A stretch of 64,000 nt of DNA from Glycomyces tenuis DSM 44171 (GCF_000427885.1 NZ_KE386602.1:52582-116581), one strand, 5' to 3'; positions 27,678 through 36,062 are shown, numbered from the stretch's first letter. Numbers and translations are program-made. The notes: a model not told the origin generated them from the letters alone.

Positions 27678-27723
27678 ATCGTAACATATCGATACTTTGA
27701 ATGAAAGTTTCGCGAAACTTTCA
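27678..27723 (-). promoter_or_regulatory. Promoter overlapped by a perfect 22-bp palindrome
   Basis: Arms TGAAAGTTTCG (27702-27712) and CGAAACTTTCA (27713-27723) are exact reverse complements with no spacer. Each arm is itself a (T/C)GAAA-N-TTTC(G/A) motif, so this is two overlapping copies of the xylanase-type operator. It ends where the -35 of the minus-strand promoter would lie (CTTTCA), 18 nt before -10 TACGAT (27678-27683). Binding there should block the promoter. Confidence 0.55.
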
Positions 27724-27811
27724 GTTCGAACTTGGGACGGCGGCATCGTCTCCCGGCGGCATGCCCGCCGGGCGCGGCCGTGTCCGATCGACCTGACGCA
27801 AGAGGGATAGC

Positions 27812-27842
27812 GGGGCGGAGCGCGAGCCGGGCGCTCCGCCCC
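27812..27842 (-). terminator. Terminator of the acetyltransferase gene
   Basis: GGGGCGGAGCGC (27812-27823) and GCGCTCCGCCCC (27831-27842) pair perfectly around a 7-nt loop, 5 nt beyond the stop of the minus-strand gene. Confidence 0.7.
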
Positions 27843-27847
27843 TTCCG

Positions 27848-28294
27848 CTACCGGCCGCGCCGCAGCATCGGGACGTGCGGGATGCCGTCCTCCAGGAACT
27901 CCTCGCCGTGCTCGACGAAGCCGTGCCTGCGGTAGAAGCCGGCGGCGTAGGTCTGGGCGTCGAGCACGATGTCGGTCCCGGCCCCGGCCTCCTCCACGGC
28001 GGCGGCCATGAGCGCCCCGCTCAGACCCTGCCCGCGCTCGGCCTCGGCGCAGCAGACCCGGCCGATCCGCCGGCCCTCGCCGTCGCGCAGCATCCGCAGG
28101 CAGGCGACGACGTCGAGGCCCTCGCCGATCCAGAAATGGACGGTCTCCGGCTCGGTGTCGCGGTCGTCGAGGTCCGGGTAGGCGCACTCCTGCTCGACGA
28201 CGAACACCGCCTGCCTGAGCCGCGCCAGACCGAACACCGTCGCGCCGTCCAGCTCGCCGAACCGGCCGTGTCGTATTTCGCGCATGCCCGCCAT
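27848..28294 (-). CDS. GNAT acetyltransferase, ElaA-like
   Basis: A 148-residue N-acetyltransferase. The N-terminal LARLRQAVFVVEQECAYPDLDDRD block is the hallmark of the ElaA subgroup. The acetyl-CoA pyrophosphate loop reads IGRVCCAEAERGQGLSGALM, and AGFYRRHGFVEHGEEFLEDGIPHVPM is the C-terminal substrate-side segment. The acceptor substrate is unknown for ElaA proteins. It has its own terminator immediately downstream. Confidence 0.92.
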   Translation of the reverse strand: MAGMREIRHGRFGELDGATVFGLARLRQAVFVVEQECAYPDLDDRDTEPETVHFWIGEGLDVVACLRMLRDGEGRRIGRVCCAEAERGQGLSGALMAAAVEEAGAGTDIVLDAQTYAAGFYRRHGFVEHGEEFLEDGIPHVPMLRRGR

Positions 28295-28417
28295 TAGAGC
28301 AGCGGCGCGCGGCGCCGCCGCGGCACGCGCCCCCGATGTGGCCTTGAGCCGCGGCCGGCCGGCGCCGCCACCATTCGATCGTCTCGGCGAGCGCGTCCGG
28401 AGGAAACCCGTACGGCC

Positions 28418-29224
28418 TCAGGCGTACTCGTCGGCGATCTCCCGCGCCCGGTCCCGGGCGGCCTCGACCGCGTCGGTCACCGCCGAGCGCACCCGGTGCT
28501 TGTCCAGCTGGCGCACCGCGCTGATGGTCGTCCCGGCCGGGGACTCCACCGCCTCGCGCAGCTCGGCGGGGGAGGCGTCGGCCTCGCTGACCATCCGCGC
28601 CGCGCCGAGCGCCGTCTGCGCCACCAGCTCGCAGGCCACCGCCCGCGGCAGCCCCATGAGGACGCTCGCCTCGGTCATCGCCTCGGCCAGGTAGTAGAAG
28701 TAGGCCGGGCCCGAGCCCGAGATCGCGGTGACCGCGTCCTGGTGCTTCTCCTCGACGACGAGCGTGCGGCCCAGCGGCTTGAACAGCTCCTCGACCGCGG
28801 CCAGGCAGTCCTCGTCGGTGTGGGTGCCCGGCGAGAGCACCGTCATCGCCTCGTCGACCAGCGCCGGCGTGTTCGGCATCGCCCGCACCACCGGCGTCGA
28901 ATCGGGCAGGCGCTTCTCGAAGAAGGCGGTCGGGAGCCCTGCGCAGATGCTCACCACGGGCACGCCCGCGGTGAAGACGCCGTGCAGCTCCTCCAGGAGC
29001 GCCGCGGCGTCCTGCGGCTTGACCGCCACCACGACCACGTCGGCCCGCCGCACCGCCTCGGCGTTCGGCTCCACGGCCACGCCGTAGGCCTCGCGCAGCT
29101 CGGCGGCGCGTTCGGCGCTGCGCGCCGTGCCCACCACCGAGTCCCGCTCCCAGCCCGCGCGCAGCAGGCCCGACAGGATCGCCTGCCCCATCTTCCCGGC
29201 TCCAAGTACCGCCACCGTTCGCAT
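28418..29224 (-). CDS. proC: Pyrroline-5-carboxylate reductase
   Basis: A 268-residue enzyme for the last step of proline synthesis, the NAD(P)H reduction of pyrroline-5-carboxylate. The Rossmann motif VLGAGKMGQAI is at the N-terminus, followed by DVVVVAVKPQD. The C-terminal dimer domain carries AISGSGPAYFYYLAEAM and the conserved SPAGTTISAVRQLD block of ProC. Full length. It is separated from the acetyltransferase gene by 123 nt and starts with ATG at 29224; a preceding GAGAGGGG stretch could serve for ribosome binding. Confidence 0.96.
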   Translation of the reverse strand: MRTVAVLGAGKMGQAILSGLLRAGWERDSVVGTARSAERAAELREAYGVAVEPNAEAVRRADVVVVAVKPQDAAALLEELHGVFTAGVPVVSICAGLPTAFFEKRLPDSTPVVRAMPNTPALVDEAMTVLSPGTHTDEDCLAAVEELFKPLGRTLVVEEKHQDAVTAISGSGPAYFYYLAEAMTEASVLMGLPRAVACELVAQTALGAARMVSEADASPAELREAVESPAGTTISAVRQLDKHRVRSAVTDAVEAARDRAREIADEYA

Positions 29225-29371
29225 GACCGGCCCCTCTCGAAATCGATTGCCTCACCGATTGTGCCCCCTCGGCAGCCCACCGCACCTCGTCCGAGGTCCG
29301 CATCCCACGGCTCGGACGGCCCGATCGGAGCGAGGCCCGCGCATCCGGCGCGAGTTCGTTAGGCTCGGTGC

Positions 29372-29575
29372 GTGACCCGATCCCCCGAATCCCGCACGGG
29401 ACCGGACGACAGCGTCGCCGACGTGGTGCTCTTCCTGGCGTTCATCGCCGTCGTCGTGTCCTTCATCGCCCCGTGGGCCGGCCTGTACGTGGCGGCCGTA
29501 TGCCTGAGCATCATCGGCGTCGGGCTCAAGATCGCCGCCGCGATCCGCCACGCCGGTCAGCGGCCCCCCGCCTGA
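29372..29575 (+). CDS. Small membrane protein with two helices
   Basis: A 67-residue protein: a short hydrophilic N-terminus, then two adjacent hydrophobic segments (about residues 16-35 and 37-57: VADVVLFLAFIAVVVSFIAP, then AGLYVAAVCLSIIGVG). GTG start at 29372 with a TTAGGCT -10-like stretch just upstream, so the mRNA may be leaderless. No family recognised; third-position G/C is high, which supports a real gene. Confidence 0.65.
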   Translation: MTRSPESRTGPDDSVADVVLFLAFIAVVVSFIAPWAGLYVAAVCLSIIGVGLKIAAAIRHAGQRPPA

Positions 29576-29688
29576 GCGCCCGGTGTGTAGACTCCGTCCT
29601 CGGCGGTACCCACCGACAACAGTGGTCACCACCGAGCGCCGCCCGACCGGGCGCGCCGCTCCTGACACATCCGTTGAGGCATAGAGCA

Positions 29689-30321
29689 GTGAACGAATCT
29701 GCGCCAGGGGCCCGACCCCCCAAGTCCGGGCAGCGCTGGCCCGAGGGCTGGACGAAGCTCCACGTCTACCTCACCGACCTCGACGAGGTCAAAACCGTCG
29801 CCGACTCCTACCGGCCGGTCATCGAGCAGGTCGTCGACGAGGTGACCGTGCCCCATCAGTGGCTCCACGCCACGATCGCCTCGATCGAGTGCGACGCCGC
29901 CGACATCGGGCTCGAGACCCGCCACCGGCTCGTCGAGCGGCTCCGCGAGCGCGTCGGGCGCCAGGAGGCCTTCGACATCACGGTCGGACCGGCGCTGGCC
30001 GCCACCGGCGCGGTCATGCTCGACACCAGTCCCGACGCCGACTTCCAGCGGCTCGTGGCCACCTGCGTCGAAGTCATCGACGAGGTCGTCGAAGGCGGCC
30101 ACGCCCGCCCCTGCGGCGGACCGGGCCACGTGTCGCTGTCCTACCGCCCCGACTCCGTCGGCGTCGACCCCCGCCGGGGCGCCATCCAGAACCGCCTGCG
30201 CGACGTCAGGCCCGGTAGGGCTGAAATCACAGTGAGCGGAGTGGAACTCGTCCGGGTCTTCCAATCCGAGGACGCCTCCACCTACACCTGGGAGACCATC
30301 GCCCGAATCCCTTTGGGGTAG
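29689..30321 (+). CDS. 2H phosphoesterase superfamily protein (2'-5' RNA ligase-like)
   Basis: A 210-residue protein with the two HxT/S motifs that define the 2H superfamily: WLHATIAS (first half) and GHVSLSY (second half), about 85 residues apart. Such enzymes open 2',3'-cyclic phosphates or ligate/cleave 2'-5' RNA bonds. It starts GTG at 29689 after the GGTGTGTAGACTC -10-like region (TAGACT about 29586-29591); a longer version of the frame is open upstream, but its translation is Arg/Pro-rich and unlike a protein. The substrate is unknown. Confidence 0.85.
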   Translation: MNESAPGARPPKSGQRWPEGWTKLHVYLTDLDEVKTVADSYRPVIEQVVDEVTVPHQWLHATIASIECDAADIGLETRHRLVERLRERVGRQEAFDITVGPALAATGAVMLDTSPDADFQRLVATCVEVIDEVVEGGHARPCGGPGHVSLSYRPDSVGVDPRRGAIQNRLRDVRPGRAEITVSGVELVRVFQSEDASTYTWETIARIPLG

Positions 30322-30433
30322 AACAGCTCTCGCGTTTCACCGAATATCAACCCGAGGTGAACTCTCGATCTGTTGACGCTTCGGACGCTTTTCTGACACT
30401 ATTTCGTCACCGAGCCGTGGCCTACTGTTGAAC

Positions 30434-30541
30434 ATGTGTCAATGTCCGGCCACGTGGACCTCGAGCGTGGCCGATGACGATCCCGCTTTCCCACAGTGCC
30501 GATTGGAGTCTCCGGTCAGCCGGAGCGGCAGCTTGCCGTGA
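30434..30541 (+). CDS. Candidate short leader ORF before the Stealth gene
   Basis: A 35-codon ORF. A -10 box TACTGT (30423-30428) lies 5 nt before the ATG, so the transcript would start at the ATG (leaderless). The peptide begins MCQCPATW. Its stop overlaps the ribosome-site region of the next gene, 14 nt before that ATG, which would suit translational coupling. The Cys-x-Cys start recalls Cys-rich leader peptides of actinobacteria, but this is weak evidence; it may be untranslated. Confidence 0.25.
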   Translation: MCQCPATWTSSVADDDPAFPQCRLESPVSRSGSLP

Positions 30542-30555
30542 GTCAGGAGGTGTCG

Positions 30556-32241
30556 ATGTTCGCAGATTACGAGCGCCGTATCGCAACCCGAACGAGCCGT
30601 TCGGCTTCCCCGCTGCAAGAAGCGGTGGACCCGACTATGACCCGTCCCGTCGATCCGCCCCCGGTCGGCAGCGACGTCACCGAGCCCTACCGCTTCTTCA
30701 CCGACCTCGCCTCGAGCCACATGCTCCACGAGCTCCAGATCCGCCCCGCCTACGCGCTCGCGGGCCCCACCCCGCTCGAAGTGTGGCGGCGCAACATGGA
30801 GATCGTCTCGGCCCTGCTGACCGCCATCGGCGTCGACTTCTTCGCCGTGCCCGGCTTCAGCCTCACCCGCCCCGTCCTCGGCGTCGCCGAGATCGACCGG
30901 CAGCGGGTCATCGCGGCGCTCGCGATGCTGTGCGACACCACCGGCGGGCGACTCTCGGTCCCCGAACCGGCCTACCGCGAGTCCGAGTCGGCCCTCGACA
31001 AGCCGGTGTGGCCCCACCGCCCGGACATGGGCGACGTCCCGATCGTCCGCGCCGACTGGCTGTGGACCGAACCCACCCGCAGCCTCGTCTTCGGCGCCGA
31101 CCACGGCTGCGACGTCGAGTTCTGGGCCGACACCGGCGACGGCCGCCTGCTCGCGCCCCGCCACAACCGCGTCGGCCCCCTCGTCCGCCGCGACGGCCCG
31201 CCCGTCGCCGCCCCCGAGCGGCTGTTCACCGCGCTCGCGAACGGCCGGGCGGACGTCGTCACGCGGCCCGAGTTCACCGTGCCCGGACCGGACCACATCG
31301 ACTTCCCGATCGACGTCGTCTACACCTGGGTCGACGGCGCCGACCACGTCTGGCGCCGCCGCCGCGCCGAGGCCGAGCAGTCCCCGTACCACGCCGAGTC
31401 GAACAACGAGGCGCGCTACATCGACCGCGAGGAGCTGCGGTACTCGCTGCGCTCGCTGCACCTGAACGCGCCGTGGGTGCGCGACGTCTACCTGGTGACC
31501 GACCGCCAGCGCCCGCACTGGCTCGACGCCGAGGCCCCCGGCCTGATCGTCGTCGACCACCGGGAGCTGTTCGACGACCCCGAATGCCTGCCCACCTTCA
31601 ACTCGCACGCGATCGAGACGCAGCTGCACCGCATCGAGGGCCTCTCGGAGCACTTCCTGTACTTCAACGACGACATGTTCGTCGGCCGCCCGATCGCGCC
31701 GCGGATGTTCTTCGAACCGAACGGGCTCGCCCGCTTCTTCCCGGCCGAGACGTTCATCGGCTTCGACCCGGTCGGCCCACTGGACTCGCCCCCGAACGCG
31801 GCGTTCAAGAACGACCGGGCTCTGGTCGAGCGGGCCTTCGGGCGCACGATCTCCAGGATGATGAAGCACGTGCCGTACCCGATGCGGCGCAGCGTGCTGG
31901 CCGAGGTCGAGAAGGAGTTCCACGAGGCCCACGTCCGGACCGCGGGCAGCGCGTTCAGGAACGTCTCGGACGTCTCGACGGTGACCTTGCAGCACTACTA
32001 CGCGTACCTGACCGGCCGGGCGGTGACCGGGACGGCCCGCGACTCCTATCTGGAACTCGGCAGGCCCGACCTCGCCGAGCGCCTGGCCGAGCTGCTGGAG
32101 CGCCGCGACCGCGAGACGTTCTGCGTCAACGACGCCGGGCTCGCACCCGAGCTGGCCGACGAGCGCTCGGCGATGCTGCGGGCCTTCCTGGAGGCCTACT
32201 TCCCGGTGCCCTCGCCGTTCGAGCGGCCGATGGCGATCTGA
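30556..32241 (+). CDS. Stealth-family phosphotransferase (capsular/wall polysaccharide hexose-1-phosphate transferase)
   Basis: A 561-residue protein with the four Stealth conserved regions: CR1 IDVVYTWVDGAD, CR2 NNEARYIDREELRYSLRSLHLNAPWVRDVYLV, CR3 FNSHAIETQLHRIEGLSEHFLYFNDDMFVG, and CR4 near the end (SDVSTVTLQHYYAY). The first 230 residues are an N-terminal extension of unknown role. Family members transfer hexose-1-phosphate from a nucleotide sugar to a polysaccharide, for example in Neisseria SacB. I place the start at ATG 30556 because AGGAGG is 5 nt upstream; the longer frame from 30496 has no ribosome site. Its sugar and polymer are unknown. Confidence 0.9.
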   Translation: MFADYERRIATRTSRSASPLQEAVDPTMTRPVDPPPVGSDVTEPYRFFTDLASSHMLHELQIRPAYALAGPTPLEVWRRNMEIVSALLTAIGVDFFAVPGFSLTRPVLGVAEIDRQRVIAALAMLCDTTGGRLSVPEPAYRESESALDKPVWPHRPDMGDVPIVRADWLWTEPTRSLVFGADHGCDVEFWADTGDGRLLAPRHNRVGPLVRRDGPPVAAPERLFTALANGRADVVTRPEFTVPGPDHIDFPIDVVYTWVDGADHVWRRRRAEAEQSPYHAESNNEARYIDREELRYSLRSLHLNAPWVRDVYLVTDRQRPHWLDAEAPGLIVVDHRELFDDPECLPTFNSHAIETQLHRIEGLSEHFLYFNDDMFVGRPIAPRMFFEPNGLARFFPAETFIGFDPVGPLDSPPNAAFKNDRALVERAFGRTISRMMKHVPYPMRRSVLAEVEKEFHEAHVRTAGSAFRNVSDVSTVTLQHYYAYLTGRAVTGTARDSYLELGRPDLAERLAELLERRDRETFCVNDAGLAPELADERSAMLRAFLEAYFPVPSPFERPMAI

Positions 32242-32246
32242 CCGAA

Positions 32247-32290
32247 CGCGACGGCCCCGGTCCGGGAGCGGATGGACCGGGGCCGTCGCG
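32247..32290. terminator. Bidirectional terminator between Stealth and peptidase genes
   Basis: Arms 32247-32263 and 32274-32290 form a perfect 17-bp stem around a 10-nt loop, between the convergent genes ending at 32241 and 32330. Confidence 0.75.
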
Positions 32291-32329
32291 TATGCGGGAC
32301 ACCCTGCGATGGCGACCTCGCCGCGGGGC

Positions 32330-34375
32330 TCACTTCAGGCCGCGGCGCTCCAGCAGCGGCTCGATCTCGGCGTCGCGCCCGCGGAAGCGCCGGTAGGACT
32401 CCATCGGGTCGATCGAGCCGCCCTTGCTGAGCAGGAACTCGCGGAAGTGGTCGCCGTTCTCGCGCGTCAGCCCGCCGTGCTCCTTGAACCACTCCACAGT
32501 GTCGGCGTCGAGGATCTCCGACCAGATGTAGGAGTAGTACCCGGCCGAGTACCCGCCCGCGAAGATGTGCGCGAAGTAGCCCGAGCGGTAGCGCGAGGCG
32601 ATCTCCGCCATCGCGATCCCGGCGTCTTCGAGGGCCCTCCGCTCGAAGGCCTCCACGGCCGCGGCGGCGTCGCCGCCGGCCTCCGGCACGTCCTCGGGCG
32701 CGAGCCGGTGCCACGCCTGGTCGAGGATCGCGGCCGCCAGGTACTCGGTCGAGGAGAAGCCCTCGCCGAACCGCCCCGACGCCTCCCACTGCTCCAGCAG
32801 CTCCTCGGGGGCGGCCTCGCCGGTGACGTGGTGGCGCGCGTAGTTCGCCACGACCTCCGGCCACAGGATCCACATCTCGTTGACCTGCGAGGGGTACTCG
32901 ACGAAGTCGCGCGGCGTCGAGGTCATCGACGTCTTCGGATAGCGGCAGGCCGACAGCAGCCCGTGCAGGGCGTGCCCGAACTCGTGGAACATCGTCCGCG
33001 CGTTGTCGACGCTGATCAGCGCCGGCTCGCCCTCGGAGGGCTTCACGATGTTGAGGTTGTTGACCACCACCGGCCGCTCGCCGGTCAGCTCCGACTGGAC
33101 GACCAGCGCGTTCATCCACGCGCCGCCCTTCTTGGAGTCGCGCGTGAAGAAGTCGGCCAGGAACAGCCCCAGCGGCTCCCCGCCCGAGTCGAAGACCTCG
33201 AAGACCCGGACCTCGGGGTGGTAGCCGACGAGGTCGTCCCGCTCGGTGAAGCTCAGCCCGAACTCCCGCTCGGCGGCCCAGAAGACGCCGTCGAACAGGA
33301 CCCGGTCGAGCTCGAGGTACGGACGGAGCGCGTCGGCGTCGAAGCCGTACTTGGCCCGGCGGACCTTCGCGGCGTAATGGGACCAGTCCCAGGCGGCGAG
33401 CGCGAAGCCGCCGCCCTCGGCGTCGACGACCTCCTGGAGCTCGGCGGCCTCGGCGCGGGCGTTGCGCACCGACGCGGCGGCCAGCCCGGCGAGGCGCTCG
33501 GCGATGACCCCGGCGTCGCCGGCGGTCTGGTCGGCGGCGATGTAGTCGGCGTGGTGCTCGAAGCCGAGCAGCCGGGCCTTCTCGGCGCGCAGGCGCACCA
33601 TCGCGAGCAGCGTGTCGGCGTTCGCGGCGCCGCGGGACGTCGAGGCCCGCCACACGCGCTCGCGCAGGCCGCGGTCGTTCAGCTGCTCGAGCAGCGGGTG
33701 ATTGCTGTACAGCTGCTGGGTGATCAGGTAGCCGTCGAGTCCGCGGTCGGCCGCCGCCGCTTCGGCGGCCTTGACGGACGCCTCGCCCAGCCCGTCGAGT
33801 TCGGCGAGGTCGGTGACGTGGACGGCCGCGTCGTTGATGTCGGCCAGCACCTGCTGGTTGAACTTCGCCGACAGCTCGGCCAGCTCGGTGTTGATCCGCG
33901 ACAGGCGCGCCTTGCCGTCCTCGTCGAGCGCGGCGCCGCCGCGGACGAACTCGGAGTGGTAGCGCTCGAGGAGCCGCTCGTCCTGCTCGTCGAGGCCGAG
34001 CTCCTCACGGCGCCGCCACAGCGCGTCGACGCGGGCGAACAGCGCGGCGTCGAGGAGGATCCTGTCGCCGTGCTCGGCGAGCCGGGGGCTGATCTCGGTC
34101 TCGATGGCCTGGAGCTCTGCGTCCGTGTCCGAGGAGTTCTTGTTGAAGAACACTCTGCTGACGCGGGCGAGGACGCCTCCGCAGGCCCGTTCGAGGGCCA
34201 CGATGGTGTTCTCGAAGCTCGGCTCCTCGTCCTGAGCGGCGATGGCCGCGACGGCGGCGAGCTCCTCTTCCATGCCCGCCTCGAAGGCGTCCCGGTAGTG
34301 CCGGGCGTCGACGGCCTCGAAGCGGGGGAGACGGTAGGGCAGGTCGGAGACGGTCAGAAACGGGTTGTCGGTCAC
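32330..34375 (-). CDS. M3 family oligopeptidase (peptidyl-dipeptidase Dcp type)
   Basis: A 681-residue zinc peptidase of family M3. The zinc motif HEFGHALHG is visible in TMFHEFGHALHGLLSAC, with a conserved downstream Glu region YPSQVNEMWILWP. The N-terminus (NPFLTVSDLPYRLPRFEAVDARHYRDAFEAGM) is that of the Dcp subgroup, which removes dipeptides from the C-terminus of short peptides in the cytoplasm. There is no signal peptide. GTG start at 34375. The gene is complete and of normal length. Confidence 0.93.
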   Translation of the reverse strand: MTDNPFLTVSDLPYRLPRFEAVDARHYRDAFEAGMEEELAAVAAIAAQDEEPSFENTIVALERACGGVLARVSRVFFNKNSSDTDAELQAIETEISPRLAEHGDRILLDAALFARVDALWRRREELGLDEQDERLLERYHSEFVRGGAALDEDGKARLSRINTELAELSAKFNQQVLADINDAAVHVTDLAELDGLGEASVKAAEAAAADRGLDGYLITQQLYSNHPLLEQLNDRGLRERVWRASTSRGAANADTLLAMVRLRAEKARLLGFEHHADYIAADQTAGDAGVIAERLAGLAAASVRNARAEAAELQEVVDAEGGGFALAAWDWSHYAAKVRRAKYGFDADALRPYLELDRVLFDGVFWAAEREFGLSFTERDDLVGYHPEVRVFEVFDSGGEPLGLFLADFFTRDSKKGGAWMNALVVQSELTGERPVVVNNLNIVKPSEGEPALISVDNARTMFHEFGHALHGLLSACRYPKTSMTSTPRDFVEYPSQVNEMWILWPEVVANYARHHVTGEAAPEELLEQWEASGRFGEGFSSTEYLAAAILDQAWHRLAPEDVPEAGGDAAAAVEAFERRALEDAGIAMAEIASRYRSGYFAHIFAGGYSAGYYSYIWSEILDADTVEWFKEHGGLTRENGDHFREFLLSKGGSIDPMESYRRFRGRDAEIEPLLERRGLK

Positions 34376-34535
34376 GGAGTTCCCTCTCGACGAAGCGTGC
34401 CAGGGCCTGGCGGTGGCCGAATCCTATTCCCGCCGCTGGCCGCCCGGCAAGTTCATTGCCGGAACGCCCCGCGCCGATCGGATTCGGCACCGACAACGTC
34501 ACCCCGTGCTGCCGTGCCGCATTACTATCGAGGCC

Positions 34536-36062
34536 ATGTCTGATTCGAGCCCGCTGTTCGTGGCCAGTGACGTCCATGGCCACTACGACGCGCTCGTCGA
34601 GGCGCTGCGCGAGCGCGGGCTGGTCGGCGAGGAAGCCGAATGGACCGGCGGCGACGCTCGGCTGTGGATTCTCGGCGACCTGTTCGACCGCGGCCAGGAG
34701 GGCGTGAAGGTGGTGCGGCTGCTGCGGCGGCTCGCCGAGGAGGCCGCCGACGAGGGCGGGTCCGCCGACACCCTCATCGGCAATCACGAGGTCCTCCTGC
34801 TGGGCTCCAAGGAGTTCGGCGCCGGCCGCTTCACCGACGTCGACGGCCAGGAGCGGCAGTTCCTGCACTGGTGGGTCCTCAACGGCGGCTTCGAAGACGA
34901 TCTGGGGAAACTGAGCGACGACGAGGTCGAGTGGCTGCGGACGCGCCGGGTGATCCACCTGGCCGACCGCTCGCTGCTGATGCACTCCGACACCGAGTCC
35001 TACCTGGGGTACGGGCGCAGCGAGGAGGCGGTGAACACGGCGGCGCGGGCAGTGCTCTCCTCGGACGAGCCCGAGGAGTGGTGGCAGCTGTTCCGGGAGC
35101 TGACGCGCCGCCACGAGTTCATGGGCCAGGACGGCCCGGCACGGGTGCGCGGGCTGCTCCGCTCCTTCGGCGGCGAGGAGCTCGTCCACGGCCACTCGAC
35201 GATCCCCGACACCACCGAGCTGAGGCCGAGCGAGGTGACCGAGGCGCGCCGCTACTGCGACGGAATGGTGCTCAATGTGGACGGCGGAGTCTACCAAGGC
35301 GGCCCGTGCCTGGTGGTCCGATTGAACTTATTCCCGTGGCGCCGCCGCACCCATTCGCTTCGCCGAGGCGATTGTCCGCACAGGACCGTCCAGCGGCCAT
35401 TGGCGCGCTTTTCCGGAGCCGCCCGAGCTCCCCGCTCGGCGGCCACCGGGCCCCATCGCCGAGCGTGGAGCGGGCGGGCCGGCGCAAGTCCCGGCGGTAC
35501 GGTCAGGGCGCCCGCCGCAGGCGCGCGACGGCGGCGCCGAGGCCCGCGGTCGCCCATCCGGCGAGCGTCGAGAAGGCGAGCAGGCGGCCCAGGCCCGCAA
35601 CCGCTCCCGCCGCCACGGCCGCGCCCGCGAGGGGCGCGCGGAGGCCGCGGCGCCGGGGCGCACTCGCGGTCCGCGGTTCCGTCGCGTCGGCGGTCCGCAC
35701 GTCCCGCTGGGCGGGCACGCGGGGCGGTGCCGAGCGTCGCGGGCTCGACTCATGGCCGGCTCGCGAGCGTCGCCCAGGCGGCTCCTCCGCCTCGTCGGGA
35801 AGCGGTTGCGGGGCGCCGGAACCGCGCTGCCGCGGCGGTCGAACTCCTTTGTGTCGCATATCCGACACAACGAGTCAGTGCCCTGAAGAGGCACGTTGCA
35901 TGTGCAGTTTTCCCGCCTTCGGGGGTCGCAAACACGCCATACCGGCATATAGAACTCCAGCTCAGAGGGCAAGAGGGAAATACTGTGAGGGACCTCGAGC
36001 CGAGCGTCACAACGCCCGCTCATGGCCGTTGTGCTGAAGGCGAAAAGCATGTAGACACATAG
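34536..36062 (+). CDS. Metallophosphoesterase (PPP-like); open frame runs far beyond the domain
   Basis: The first 260 or so residues are a calcineurin-like phosphoesterase: ASDVHGH, GDLFDRGQEG, GNHEVLL, LMHSDTE and VHGHSTI carry the metal ligands in order, ending at GGVYQGGPCLVVRL near nt 35325. A -10 box TACTAT (34523-34528) is 8 nt before the ATG, so the mRNA is likely leaderless. After 35325 the frame stays open to 36062, but this tail is Arg/Pro/Ala-rich, starts with a rare TTA codon, and overlaps a well-coded minus-strand ORF (35503-35868). I think the real gene ends near 35330 and a stop was lost or a base is missing; a TGA lies one frame away at that point. Confidence 0.75.
   Translation: MSDSSPLFVASDVHGHYDALVEALRERGLVGEEAEWTGGDARLWILGDLFDRGQEGVKVVRLLRRLAEEAADEGGSADTLIGNHEVLLLGSKEFGAGRFTDVDGQERQFLHWWVLNGGFEDDLGKLSDDEVEWLRTRRVIHLADRSLLMHSDTESYLGYGRSEEAVNTAARAVLSSDEPEEWWQLFRELTRRHEFMGQDGPARVRGLLRSFGGEELVHGHSTIPDTTELRPSEVTEARRYCDGMVLNVDGGVYQGGPCLVVRLNLFPWRRRTHSLRRGDCPHRTVQRPLARFSGAARAPRSAATGPHRRAWSGRAGASPGGTVRAPAAGARRRRRGPRSPIRRASRRRAGGPGPQPLPPPRPRPRGARGGRGAGAHSRSAVPSRRRSARPAGRARGAVPSVAGSTHGRLASVAQAAPPPRREAVAGRRNRAAAAVELLCVAYPTQRVSALKRHVACAVFPPSGVANTPYRHIELQLRGQEGNTVRDLEPSVTTPAHGRCAEGEKHVDT
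35503..35868 (-). CDS. Hypothetical protein with a hydrophobic C-terminal segment
   Basis: A 121-residue ORF. The first 70 residues are charged and Pro/Arg-rich, and the last 45 hold a hydrophobic, Ala/Gly-rich stretch (AGAAVAAGAVAGLGRLLAFS), possibly a membrane hairpin. Third codon positions are nearly all G or C (25 of 26 in the last 26 codons), which favours this strand over the plus-strand frame crossing it. GTG at 35868 or ATG at 35859 could start it; both lie in a perfect inverted repeat (35849-35870). No family recognised. Confidence 0.5.
   Translation of the reverse strand: MSDMRHKGVRPPRQRGSGAPQPLPDEAEEPPGRRSRAGHESSPRRSAPPRVPAQRDVRTADATEPRTASAPRRRGLRAPLAGAAVAAGAVAGLGRLLAFSTLAGWATAGLGAAVARLRRAP
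35849..35870. promoter_or_regulatory. Perfect inverted repeat over the start of the 35503-35868 gene
   Basis: TTGTGTCG (35849-35856) and CGACACAA (35863-35870) are exact reverse complements separated by 6 nt (CATATC). It has the size of a dimeric repressor site or a small RNA hairpin around a start codon. Confidence 0.45.

Noticed and set aside
27402..27704. 100-residue plus-strand frame between bfr and the acetyltransferase
   Set aside because: Crosses the strong terminator and the promoter of the candidate small RNA; composition not protein-like.
29368..29688. N-terminal extension of the 2H phosphoesterase
   Set aside because: Out-of-frame overlap with the small membrane gene at 29372-29575; Arg/Pro-rich; GTG 29689 fits the family length.
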